Shown here one piece after another: positions 14,515 through 24,326 of a stretch of 32,698 nucleotides of DNA. The notes beneath the pieces are model-generated. The model made no database searches and was not told where the DNA came from. It saw only the letters and a program-made list of their open reading frames with translations. How positions within the stretch are numbered: the stretch's first letter is position 1; every line of letters begins with the position of its first letter. The stretch is taken from assembly GCA_004554255.1 (NCBI GenBank), contig SFNC01000009.1, positions 1 through 32,698 on the forward strand, written 5' to 3'. The stretch comes from Bacteroidales bacterium (GTDB taxonomy: Bacteria; Bacteroidota; Bacteroidia; Bacteroidales; Muribaculaceae). The position numbers were made by a program, and so were the translations under genes.

Positions 14515-16584
14515 TCAGCAGCAGGAATAATAAGTTCCGGAGTACACCGTCACCGCGGGTCCGGTCATCAGAATATGCCCGGTCTCGGCATCGAAGTCTA
14601 TGTCCAGATTACCGCCTATCAGCCTCACAGTCAGCGGCCATTCGGCGCGGCCGGTCCTCACTGCGGCGGCCGCGGCGGCGCAGGCGCCCGTGCCGCAGGC
14701 CATGGTCTCGCCGGCACCGCGCTCCCAGGCGCGCATCGCCAGCACATGGGGCGACTCCACGCGCACAAACTCTATGTTCGCCTTCTCCGGCCATATCCCG
14801 TGCGTTTCCAGAACCGGGCCGACAGTCTCAACGAGGTTGTCCGCGAAATTGTCCACGAAAACCACGCCGTGCGGGTTGCCCATGGACACGGCTGTAACCT
14901 TTACCTCGCGGTCTCCGGCGACTACCGGCTGCTCTATCATGGTCTCGCCGCTGAAATTCACCGGCACACGCGACGCCAGGAAAGTTGCGGCTCCCATATC
15001 CACCGTAACCTTGTCGGTCATGCCGTCCACGCCCTCGTGAATCTCCACGGTCTTTATGCCGCTGAGCGTCTCGATAGAGATGGTTCGCGCCTGCACGAGG
15101 CGGTTGTCATACACATATTTCGCCACACAGCGTATACCGTTGCCGCACATCTGCGCCTCCGAGCCGTCGGCGTTGAAAATGCGCATGCGGCAGTCGGCGG
15201 TTTCGCTGGGCAGAATCGCGATAATCCCGTCCACACCCATACCGGTGTGGCGGCGCGACATGTCCAGTGCCAGCTGCGGCAGATTGTCCACCTGCCGGTG
15301 CAGACAGTCCACATACACAAAGTTGTTGCCCAGACCGTGCATCTTCACAAATTCTATGTCGCGCGGCATGGCGGCCTTAGCTGCCGGGCGGCGCAAGTGC
15401 GCGTCCACAGCCTCGCCGATTCGCCTCAGACCCTCGTTCAGAATCGGGCGCGGCACGCCAATATTCATGCGCATGAAGCCCGCGCCCTCGGCACCGAACT
15501 GCGTGCCGTCGCTCAGTGCCACATTCGCGCTGCCCACCAACAGGCGCACCAGGTCGGGCTGACTCAGGCCGAGGCGGCGGAAGTCCAGCCATATCGCAAA
15601 AGAGGCGTCGGGCTTTATCATGGACACTGACGGCAGACGCTCGGCCAGGAATTTCGACGCAACGTCCACGTTGGCCATCAGATAATCCAGCACCTGGTCC
15701 AGCCATCCCTCGCCATGCTCGTAGGCGGCCTGTGTGGCCACCATCGCCGCGATGGGCGGGGCGTTGAACTCGCTGGCAGCGAGCCAGTCGTAAAACGGTT
15801 TCCTCACGCGCGGCGACTTCACCACCACCCACGCGCTCACTATTCCGGGAATATTAAAGGTCTTGGAGGGAGAGCCGAGGGTAACAGTGACCTCAGCGGC
15901 AGTGTCGGACACCGACGCAGTGGGGATGTGCATGCACCCGTACAGCATCATGTCGGCATAAATCTCGTCGGACACCAGCACTATCCCGTTGCGGTAACAG
16001 ATATCCGCCACGCGCCTCAGCGTGTCGGCATCCCATTGCTGGCCTACGGGATTGTGCGGATTGCACAGAATCATCATGGACGGCGACTCGCGTCTTATCA
16101 CGTCCTCCAGCCCGTCAAAATCCATGCCGTAACGTCCGTCGGCGCTCTGTTGCAAAGGGTTGGCGACAACGCGGCGGCCATTGCCCTCGATTACACTCTT
16201 GAACGAGTGATACACCGGCGGCTGAATTACAATCGCGTCTCCGGGGCGCGAGAAGTAGTTGACACACAGGCTCAATGCCTTTTTCAGACCCGGCATGAAG
16301 GTTATATCGTCGTGCGCGACCGTCCATTTGTGACGACGCTCTATCCACGACGTTATGCTGTCCCAGAACTCTCCGGGCGGGGTGGTATACCCCAGCACGG
16401 CATGGTTGAGGCGCTGGCGCAGTGCCTCTATGATGCACTCGCATGCCTCAAAATCCATATCTGCAATCCAGAACGGCAACAAATCATGACGCCCGAATTT
16501 AGCGTCCATCTCTTCTATCTTTGTGGCGCAGGTATCATGGCGGTCCACGATACAGTCAAAATTATATACAATCGGCGACTTCAT
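14515..16584 (-). CDS. dapF: Fusion of MalY/PatB-type aminotransferase and diaminopimelate epimerase
   Basis: A single 689-codon frame encodes two enzymes. Residues 1 to about 395 are a fold-type I PLP protein of the MalY/PatB group (cystathionine beta-lyase-like): NFDCIVDRHDT opening, CNPHNPVG (N175), SDEIYAD (D206) and the PLP lysine in SPSKTFNIPG (K241). Residues 406-689 are a complete DapF, which interconverts LL- and meso-diaminopimelate for lysine and murein; both catalytic cysteines are present in AQMCGNGIRC (C480) and MACGTGACA (C630). The join is a short Ala/Pro/Arg stretch (about 396-405). Met406 is an ATG at 15369 that looks like an ordinary DapF start, so a free DapF may also be made. 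I chose 16584 because an earlier ATG (16602) overlaps the hairpin and promoter. Confidence 0.88.
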   Translation of the reverse strand: MKSPIVYNFDCIVDRHDTCATKIEEMDAKFGRHDLLPFWIADMDFEACECIIEALRQRLNHAVLGYTTPPGEFWDSITSWIERRHKWTVAHDDITFMPGLKKALSLCVNYFSRPGDAIVIQPPVYHSFKSVIEGNGRRVVANPLQQSADGRYGMDFDGLEDVIRRESPSMMILCNPHNPVGQQWDADTLRRVADICYRNGIVLVSDEIYADMMLYGCMHIPTASVSDTAAEVTVTLGSPSKTFNIPGIVSAWVVVKSPRVRKPFYDWLAASEFNAPPIAAMVATQAAYEHGEGWLDQVLDYLMANVDVASKFLAERLPSVSMIKPDASFAIWLDFRRLGLSQPDLVRLLVGSANVALSDGTQFGAEGAGFMRMNIGVPRPILNEGLRRIGEAVDAHLRRPAAKAAMPRDIEFVKMHGLGNNFVYVDCLHRQVDNLPQLALDMSRRHTGMGVDGIIAILPSETADCRMRIFNADGSEAQMCGNGIRCVAKYVYDNRLVQARTISIETLSGIKTVEIHEGVDGMTDKVTVDMGAATFLASRVPVNFSGETMIEQPVVAGDREVKVTAVSMGNPHGVVFVDNFADNLVETVGPVLETHGIWPEKANIEFVRVESPHVLAMRAWERGAGETMACGTGACAAAAAAVRTGRAEWPLTVRLIGGNLDIDFDAETGHILMTGPAVTVYSGTYYSCC

Positions 16585-16590
16585 AGTCTG

Positions 16591-16598
16591 CAAAGGTA
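16591..16598 (-). promoter_or_regulatory. -7 promoter element of the MalY-DapF gene
   Basis: TACCTTTG on the minus strand ends only six bases before the ATG at 16584, implying a leaderless or nearly leaderless mRNA. The 19-21 bp upstream position falls in the A/T hairpin and has no clear TTTG, so the assignment rests on the -7 box alone. Confidence 0.5.
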
Positions 16599-16654
16599 AC
16601 ACTTTTTTTCTTCAAAAAAAGTGTTGTAGAACACTTTTTTTTCAAAAAAGCGTT
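16598..16654. terminator. Tandem pair of A/T-rich hairpins
   Basis: The first hairpin is perfect: AACACTTTTTTT (16598-16609), loop CTTC, then the 12-nt complement (16614-16625). The second (16630-16654) is a close, slightly imperfect copy, so the hairpin unit is duplicated. It lies between the glycosyltransferase stop and the MalY-DapF start on the minus strand and works as a bidirectional T-run terminator by appearance. Confidence 0.65.
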
Positions 16655-16664
16655 GTAGCATACA

Positions 16665-18572
16665 TTATTCAGCGATTACCGGACGGCGCGAAACCTCGAT
16701 AAGTTCCTGTGCCGACGGCGCTTTCGCTCCCGCCGTGCGGAAGAATGCCGAATAATCGGGCAGTGCCACTATCTGCTCGGCCAACTGCCGCGCGCGGCGC
16801 TTGCCCAGGAACGGCCTGTCGCCGGTACGGCGCAGTATCCCTGCCAGGGATTTCCTGAGGTCCTCGGCGGCGCACGTCATCACATCCGGCTTGTCGGCGC
16901 CGCTTTTTCTCAGTGCCTTGAGCACATTGTTACCCAACCGTATCTCGCCACGGGCGCGGTCGGCTTCCTTGATGTCTTTTCCCGGCACATCCTCGCGCAT
17001 ACAGCCTTCCTCTTCCGTGGCCGCCAGCCTGGGATGCGCCTCCATCAGCGCCATGGTCCACAAGTCTATGGCGCAGTAATCGTCCGGCTCGCACACCATA
17101 GGCACCTTGCGCACGAACCCGGTGCGCACCATGCAGCTGCTCAGCGCATGCGGAGTGCCGCACTTTTCAATTATATCCTTGAATCCCGGGTAGAGGGAGG
17201 TGTCTATAGCCTTTAGGCAAGTGTTGCGGAAGGTTTCGGCGTAAAGTTCGGCGACACGGGTGCTGATGTTCACACCCATCAGCGCGGCGTCGGCGCCGGC
17301 GTGCAGGAGGTCCAGAGCCTCCAGGAGCCCCATCTGCGAGACTGTATCGCCGGCATTGAGCCACATCACGGCATAGCCCTTTGCCATCTGCAGGGCGGAG
17401 AGGCGCGCGTACATCAGCCCGCGGTGCGCCTCCAGCTTGCGCTGGTGGATGCGCGGATGCCGCAGCGAGTAGGCGTTTATCTTTACACTTTCCGCGTGGT
17501 TGGAACCATCATTTATTATGATTATCTCTATGTTGCGGAAGCCGGTGTCCATGATGGACTCGGCAGTGCGGTGTACATCGCGGAAGTTATTATATGCGGT
17601 AATCACAAACGACACATGCGGCGACAGCGACGTCAGCTTGCCCTCGCGCACCAGCCGCCGCGCCTCGCTGATTCTGAAGCGTTTGTCGCGCAACAGGCGC
17701 AGGATATGCTCGTAGCTCTCCGGCAGGTCCATGCCCTCGGTCATCTCCAGCAGCTCGCGTCCGGGCTTGAAATCGTCCTCGATAGGAATTCCGCGCGCCA
17801 ACAGCGTCTTGTCTATGATGTCCAGCGACCACTGCACAAATTCGCGATGCGGGAGCGGCAGCAGTTTCAGATTCTCCCAAAGCTGTGCCACACCGCCGGT
17901 ACGCAGACTCAGCATCGCCGAGAGCGAGCCGGGGCGGCGTATATAGAAATATGTGATAAGCGACGGAGCGATAAGAATCCTGTTGCGTGCCGCGCACACC
18001 AGCTGCAGCAGCAGCGCACGGTGGAAAAGGCCCTTCATCACCTCGTCGGTACCCCAGTGGTAAACGTCGAACAGACTGCGGCGGAAGAACTTTCCGTGCA
18101 CCATAAAGTCCGAGCCTCGCGCCATCAGGAAGCACAGATAGTCGTCCTTCTCCACCTCGCGGCAATGCCCCGAGTAGATAAGGCGCGACGTGCCGCCCTG
18201 CATGCGTTCGGTAACATTCGTCACCAGGATGTCGATATCATCGTCAATAAACTCGCGCGCCTCGGCCAACAGATGCTTGTACAATAGGTCATCGCTGTCC
18301 ACAAAATAAATATAGTCTCCGGTGGAGTTATCCACGCCGGCCTTGCGTGCCGCCGAGCAATTCTGATGTTCCTGGACTATCACGGTGATACGCGTGTCCT
18401 TGTCCTCATATTCACGAAGGATGTCCACGGTGTTGTCCGTCGAGCCATCGTCGACGCACACCAGTTCCGAGTCGGCGTCCATTGCCGCCAGGACACTATC
18501 AAGCGTCCGGCGCACGTACACGGCGGAATTGTAAGTGGGCATAATAAATGAGATAAAATCCTTCGTTTCCAT
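16665..18572 (-). CDS. Two-domain GT2-family glycosyltransferase
   Basis: A 635-residue protein with two GT-A domains of glycosyltransferase family 2. The first (about 7-110) has FIMPTYNSAVYVRRTLDSV, a VDDGSTDNT nucleotide-site motif and the metal-binding FVDSDD (DSDD at 92-95). The second starts at about 318 with VSFVITAYNNF and INDGSNHAESV, but its metal motif reads WLNAGD (406-409), so it has lost the usual first aspartates and may be inactive or bind substrate only. The donor and acceptor are unknown; surface polysaccharide or glycoprotein assembly is likely. No transmembrane segment is seen. It has its own promoter and ends at the A/T hairpins. No other glycan gene is adjacent. Confidence 0.88.
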   Translation of the reverse strand: METKDFISFIMPTYNSAVYVRRTLDSVLAAMDADSELVCVDDGSTDNTVDILREYEDKDTRITVIVQEHQNCSAARKAGVDNSTGDYIYFVDSDDLLYKHLLAEAREFIDDDIDILVTNVTERMQGGTSRLIYSGHCREVEKDDYLCFLMARGSDFMVHGKFFRRSLFDVYHWGTDEVMKGLFHRALLLQLVCAARNRILIAPSLITYFYIRRPGSLSAMLSLRTGGVAQLWENLKLLPLPHREFVQWSLDIIDKTLLARGIPIEDDFKPGRELLEMTEGMDLPESYEHILRLLRDKRFRISEARRLVREGKLTSLSPHVSFVITAYNNFRDVHRTAESIMDTGFRNIEIIIINDGSNHAESVKINAYSLRHPRIHQRKLEAHRGLMYARLSALQMAKGYAVMWLNAGDTVSQMGLLEALDLLHAGADAALMGVNISTRVAELYAETFRNTCLKAIDTSLYPGFKDIIEKCGTPHALSSCMVRTGFVRKVPMVCEPDDYCAIDLWTMALMEAHPRLAATEEEGCMREDVPGKDIKEADRARGEIRLGNNVLKALRKSGADKPDVMTCAAEDLRKSLAGILRRTGDRPFLGKRRARQLAEQIVALPDYSAFFRTAGAKAPSAQELIEVSRRPVIAE

Positions 18573-18591
18573 GATTCTCGTTTGTGCTTTA

Positions 18592-18623
18592 CAAATTTAA
18601 TAAAAAAGAATCAAAAAATCAAT
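18592..18623 (-). promoter_or_regulatory. Promoter of the glycosyltransferase gene
   Basis: On the minus strand ATTG (18623-18620; one base off TTTG) is followed after 20 bp by TAAATTTG (18599-18592). The start codon is 20 nt further on. Confidence 0.6.
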
Positions 18624-18719
18624 AGCATAAACGAATTGTAAAAATCATGTAACTGTAATGTCTCAAATTCACAAAAACTGTTACAATGGCGTAACAGCGG
18701 GGTGATTTTTCCGACACCA

Positions 18720-18757
18720 AAATGAAAGGCGGCGTGTCATGTTACTAACACACCGCC
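18720..18757 (-). terminator. Terminator of clpB
   Basis: On the minus strand GGCGGTGTGT (18757-18748) pairs with ACACGCCGCC (18737-18728), including one T-G wobble, followed by TTTCATTTT. It lies 30 nt after the clpB stop. Confidence 0.75.
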
Positions 18758-18787
18758 AGGCATTCTGCACCCTTTTCGGGGCCTGTA

Positions 18788-21388
<2,601 letters not shown>

Positions 21389-21485
21389 AGCGTGATATAA
21401 GAGTTTGTTTGCTGTGTTATCGGGATAAAGCGTCCCGTTCAGTTCACATTATATAACAAAACCCGTGCCAATATGGTTTACTGAA

Positions 21486-21971
21486 TCACGCTCTGTGTCG
21501 GCTCGCCCGCTTGAACTCGCGGAAAGTCAGCGTCTTATTGCGTCGCGGCGGAAATTTTACGTATTGTCCTGTCAGGTTCGGGCCCTGATGACTGACAGTT
21601 GCCGGCGCTTGCGGCCGGGATTGGCACTCGGCAGCGTCGGATGCAGGGCCGGTGTCAGTTGCAGGAATGTCCTCGGATTCCGGCTCTACGGATTCCGCGA
21701 CCTGCGCCTGCTCTTCCGAGGCCTTCTTAAGCTCCTCGGCGGCACGACGCTTTTCCTCCTTGCGCGCCTCGCGACGCTCGCGGGCCTGTTTCATGCGGTC
21801 TATCTCGTCACGAATCCAAGAGATTGCAAAGTTGACATAAACATTATCGGATAGTTTGCCGTATACCATGTAATCATAAACCGCCATTACCGTGAGTTTG
21901 CGTTGCTCGGGATTAAGTTTATCGATACGTTCAATCCAGTCTGCTTTAAGTGCAAAGTTCTGTGCATTCAT
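21486..21971 (-). CDS. DUF6291-like small protein with charged coiled coil
   Basis: A 161-residue protein of unknown function. The N-terminal 55 residues (ALKADWIERIDKLNPEQRKLTVMAVYDYMVYGKLSD) resemble the DUF6291-like domain seen in phage and mobile-element replication proteins; this is a tentative match from memory. Residues about 60-90 form a highly charged helix (Arg/Glu/Lys/Ala), then a disordered Pro/Ser/Ala stretch and a basic tail (FPPRRNK, then FREFKRASRHRA). This could be a nucleic-acid-binding protein or a domesticated phage gene. It has its own promoter and an unusual leader with a 16-nt direct repeat. Confidence 0.65.
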   Translation of the reverse strand: MNAQNFALKADWIERIDKLNPEQRKLTVMAVYDYMVYGKLSDNVYVNFAISWIRDEIDRMKQARERREARKEEKRRAAEELKKASEEQAQVAESVEPESEDIPATDTGPASDAAECQSRPQAPATVSHQGPNLTGQYVKFPPRRNKTLTFREFKRASRHRA

Positions 21972-21974
21972 AGT

Positions 21975-22022
21975 TTTATAAGATTAGATTAAATTATATT
22001 CTGAGATTTATAAGATTAGATT
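21975..22022. repeat. 16-bp direct repeat in a leader
   Basis: TTTATAAGATTAGATT occurs at 21975-21990 and again at 22007-22022, a spacing of 32 bp (about three helical turns). Both copies lie between the predicted transcription start (near 22034) and the ATG of the DUF6291-like gene, so they would be in its 5' UTR as well as in DNA. Confidence 0.7.
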
Positions 22023-22040
22023 GTATTCTTAAATACGCTG

Positions 22041-22072
22041 CAAAGATACAACGCGAATTTGCTAAAAGCAAA
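22041..22072 (-). promoter_or_regulatory. Promoter of the DUF6291-like gene
   Basis: On the minus strand TTTG (22072-22069), 20 bp, then TATCTTTG (22048-22041). The expected start is near 22034, giving a leader of about 63 nt. Confidence 0.75.
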
Positions 22073-22114
22073 TATTTCCCTAATTTATAACTTTCTTTAA
22101 CATTAACAGCCCCT

Positions 22115-22226
22115 CCCGCCACTAAGGCTGTATCTCACGCTGAGCGCGCAAAACACACAGACAGCTTGTCTCTTCGTGCTTTGCGCGCTCAGCGTGAGAT
22201 GTAAACAGGGTTTACTCGGTGGCGGG
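22115..22226. repeat. Long nested inverted repeat after ctpA
   Basis: A perfect 21-bp inverted repeat (22132-22152 with 22180-22200, arm ATCTCACGCTGAGCGCGCAAA) encloses a 27-nt loop that itself holds AGACA-GCT-TGTCT. Outside it CCCGCCAC (22115-22122) pairs with GTGGCGGG (22219-22226); the right outer arm runs into the last codons of ctpA. There is no T-run, so it is not a standard terminator. It could be an mRNA-stabilising hairpin or a REP-like palindromic unit. Confidence 0.75.
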
Positions 22227-23822
22227 TTGCAGGAGGCGGCGGTATTGGTCGGCGTCGGTGATGATGCCGAGGGCGGCGCGGAACTCCGGGCTGAGCGGGT
22301 TTATGGCGCGCATGTACGAGCCGTTGTCGTAGAGGTCGCGCTCAAGCAGGCCCTTCAGTATCGCCTCAAGGATGGGGCGCGAGGTGGCGAGCTGTTTCTC
22401 GTTTTTCTTAACCCCGGCCTTCTCGCCGGCCTCCGTCAGGCCGTCAATCATGGACGCGGCGCTGAACGACTCGGAGAAGGCATCCTCAGTGGGATATTTC
22501 TTCAGCAGATCCTTTCTGTGTCCGTCAAGGTAATCCGTTATGTATGTGTTGATTACGCTCTTGGCCATAAGGTCGCGATAATACGGCGTGTAATACGACG
22601 TATCGGCGGGCACGAAGTGGTCCGGCATAATGCCGCCGCCACCGTAAACGGTGCGTTTGTTGCGCAGTGTCTGGTATTTCTCGTTGGGGTCGAACTTGAT
22701 GGAGTCGGCGCTCCACAGCTCTCCCGACTTGTATCGCGAAAGCATATCCAGCTGATATTCCTCAGTGTGTCCCTTCTGGTATGCCTTCTGGATGGAGCGT
22801 CCCGAGGGGGTGTAATATCTTGCTGTTGTGAGACGGACCATAGAACCGTCGGGGAAGGGGAACGGCCTCTGCACCAGACCCTTGCCGAAGGTGCGACGCC
22901 CCACGATAACGCCACGGTCGTGGTCCTGCACGGCGCCGGAGACAATCTCCGAGGCAGAAGCCGAGTACTGGTTTACGAGAATCACCAGGCGGTCGATGCC
23001 CTTGTTAGAGTTGTCGGCGTCAAGCGTAACCGACGGCTGTGCGCGTCCGCGCGTCATCACAATCGGGTCGCCCTCGTTGAGGAACAGCGACGCCACGCCC
23101 TGAGCAGCGCCCAGGTAGCCGCCGGTATTGTCCTGCAGGTCCAGGATAAGATTGCGCATACCCTGAGCCTTGAGGCGGTCTATGGCGCGGGCAACCTCGT
23201 TAGGGGTGTCCTCGGCGAACCGCGTCACGCGGATGTATCCGGTGGTGGGATCGGCCATGTAAGTCGCATCCACTGAGTAGATTGGGATGTCGTCGCGGGT
23301 GATTCTGAACTCTATCAGCTCAGGGACTCCGGCACGTTTAATCTTAAGATTCACGCGCGAGCCCTTGGGGCCGCGGAGGGTCTTGAGCACCTCCGAATTC
23401 ACCATTTTGGGGTGGGTGAATATGGAGTCGTTGACATAAATGATTCTGTCACCGGCCATTACGCCCACTTTCTCTGACGGGCCTCCGGTGGTGGTCTGCA
23501 CCACCGTCACAGTGTCGCGGACAATTGAGAACTGCACGCCGATGCCGCTGAACTTTCCCTCCAGGGGCTGATTCAGCTCCTCAGTCTCCTTTGGCGAGGA
23601 GTATGCCGAGTGCGGGTCGAGAGTCTTGAGCATGGCTATAATCGCCTCTGTTACAAGGGTGTCGGCGTCAACTTCGTCCACGTAAAAACGATCTATAAGC
23701 GCCTCGGCGTATCTCAGTTTCTGGTCCGGGGTAAAAGACCGGTCGTCGAACGGCGATTTCTTTACCGCGAAAGCGGCTATCGCCGCCACAACCGCGGCTA
23801 TTGCAATAAGGGTGCGTTTCAT
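22212..23822 (-). CDS. ctpA: S41-family C-terminal processing protease
   Basis: A 536-residue serine protease of the CtpA/Prc group. An N-terminal hydrophobic segment (MKRTLIAIAAVVAAIAAFAV) anchors or exports it. A PDZ domain (about 90-175; FSGIGVQFSIVRDTVTVVQ and GVMAGDRIIYVND) is followed by the protease core with the catalytic Ser in NQYSASASEIVSGA and the Lys in GRRTFGKGLVQ. It cleaves periplasmic proteins near their C-termini; the targets here are unknown. An upstream in-frame ATG (23879) lies within coaD. I chose 23822 for the signal anchor and the 16-nt gap after coaD. The parE-coaD-ctpA order is, from memory, common in Bacteroidales. Confidence 0.93.
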   Translation of the reverse strand: MKRTLIAIAAVVAAIAAFAVKKSPFDDRSFTPDQKLRYAEALIDRFYVDEVDADTLVTEAIIAMLKTLDPHSAYSSPKETEELNQPLEGKFSGIGVQFSIVRDTVTVVQTTTGGPSEKVGVMAGDRIIYVNDSIFTHPKMVNSEVLKTLRGPKGSRVNLKIKRAGVPELIEFRITRDDIPIYSVDATYMADPTTGYIRVTRFAEDTPNEVARAIDRLKAQGMRNLILDLQDNTGGYLGAAQGVASLFLNEGDPIVMTRGRAQPSVTLDADNSNKGIDRLVILVNQYSASASEIVSGAVQDHDRGVIVGRRTFGKGLVQRPFPFPDGSMVRLTTARYYTPSGRSIQKAYQKGHTEEYQLDMLSRYKSGELWSADSIKFDPNEKYQTLRNKRTVYGGGGIMPDHFVPADTSYYTPYYRDLMAKSVINTYITDYLDGHRKDLLKKYPTEDAFSESFSAASMIDGLTEAGEKAGVKKNEKQLATSRPILEAILKGLLERDLYDNGSYMRAINPLSPEFRAALGIITDADQYRRLLQPATE

Positions 23823-23838
23823 CTTATTTTGTTTGTCA

Positions 23839-24279
23839 TTATGGCAGCATGTCCGATACATCGCGGCCGTACGAGGCAAGTTCGCGGACTGCCGACGAGG
23901 ATATGTATTCCAGTTCGGGCAGTGAGAACAGCAACAGCGTCTCTATCCCGGACAGGCGGCGGTTCAGGTCGGCCAGGGAGCGCTCGTACTCATAGTCGGC
24001 CACCGAGCGCACTCCGCGCAGCAGGACATTGGCACCGAAAGCCTTTGCGGCATCAACCGTGAGGCCCGAATACACCTCCACGCGGACACGCGGATTCGCG
24101 GCATACAGGGCGGCGATTCTGCGGCAGGCGGCATCGGCACGGCCGGCGGCGCCGGGCTTCTCAGCATTCACCCCTATACCTATTATAATATTGTCGAATA
24201 GCGGCAGGGCACGCTCCACGATGGAGGCATGGCCACGGGTAAAGGGATTGAACGAGCCGGCAAAAAATGCTGTGGACAT
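23839..24279 (-). CDS. coaD: Phosphopantetheine adenylyltransferase
   Basis: A 146-residue nucleotidyltransferase that joins 4'-phosphopantetheine and ATP to dephospho-CoA, the penultimate step of coenzyme A synthesis. Motifs are GSFNPFTRGHASIV (TxGH nucleotide site), LLRGVRSVADYEYE and ISSSAVREL. It is a little shorter than most CoaD proteins (about 155-160), with all motifs present. It follows parE by 47 nt and precedes ctpA by 16 nt, so it is probably part of the parE transcript. Confidence 0.96.
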   Translation of the reverse strand: MSTAFFAGSFNPFTRGHASIVERALPLFDNIIIGIGVNAEKPGAAGRADAACRRIAALYAANPRVRVEVYSGLTVDAAKAFGANVLLRGVRSVADYEYERSLADLNRRLSGIETLLLFSLPELEYISSSAVRELASYGRDVSDMLP

Positions 24280-24326
24280 TGCTGTGGTGAATATTTTTTG
24301 AGGGTAATTTACTGTGGGATACCGGC

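Noticed and set aside
15367..15420. MalY-DapF join as a sequencing frameshift
   Set aside because: Both halves are in the same frame without any stop. A lost stop codon, not a frameshift, would explain the fusion. An assembly error cannot be fully excluded without reads.
21389..21485. Heat-shock operator (CIRCE-like) upstream of clpB
   Set aside because: Only a short GGGA/TCCC pairing is present, with no TTAGCACTC-type inverted repeat.
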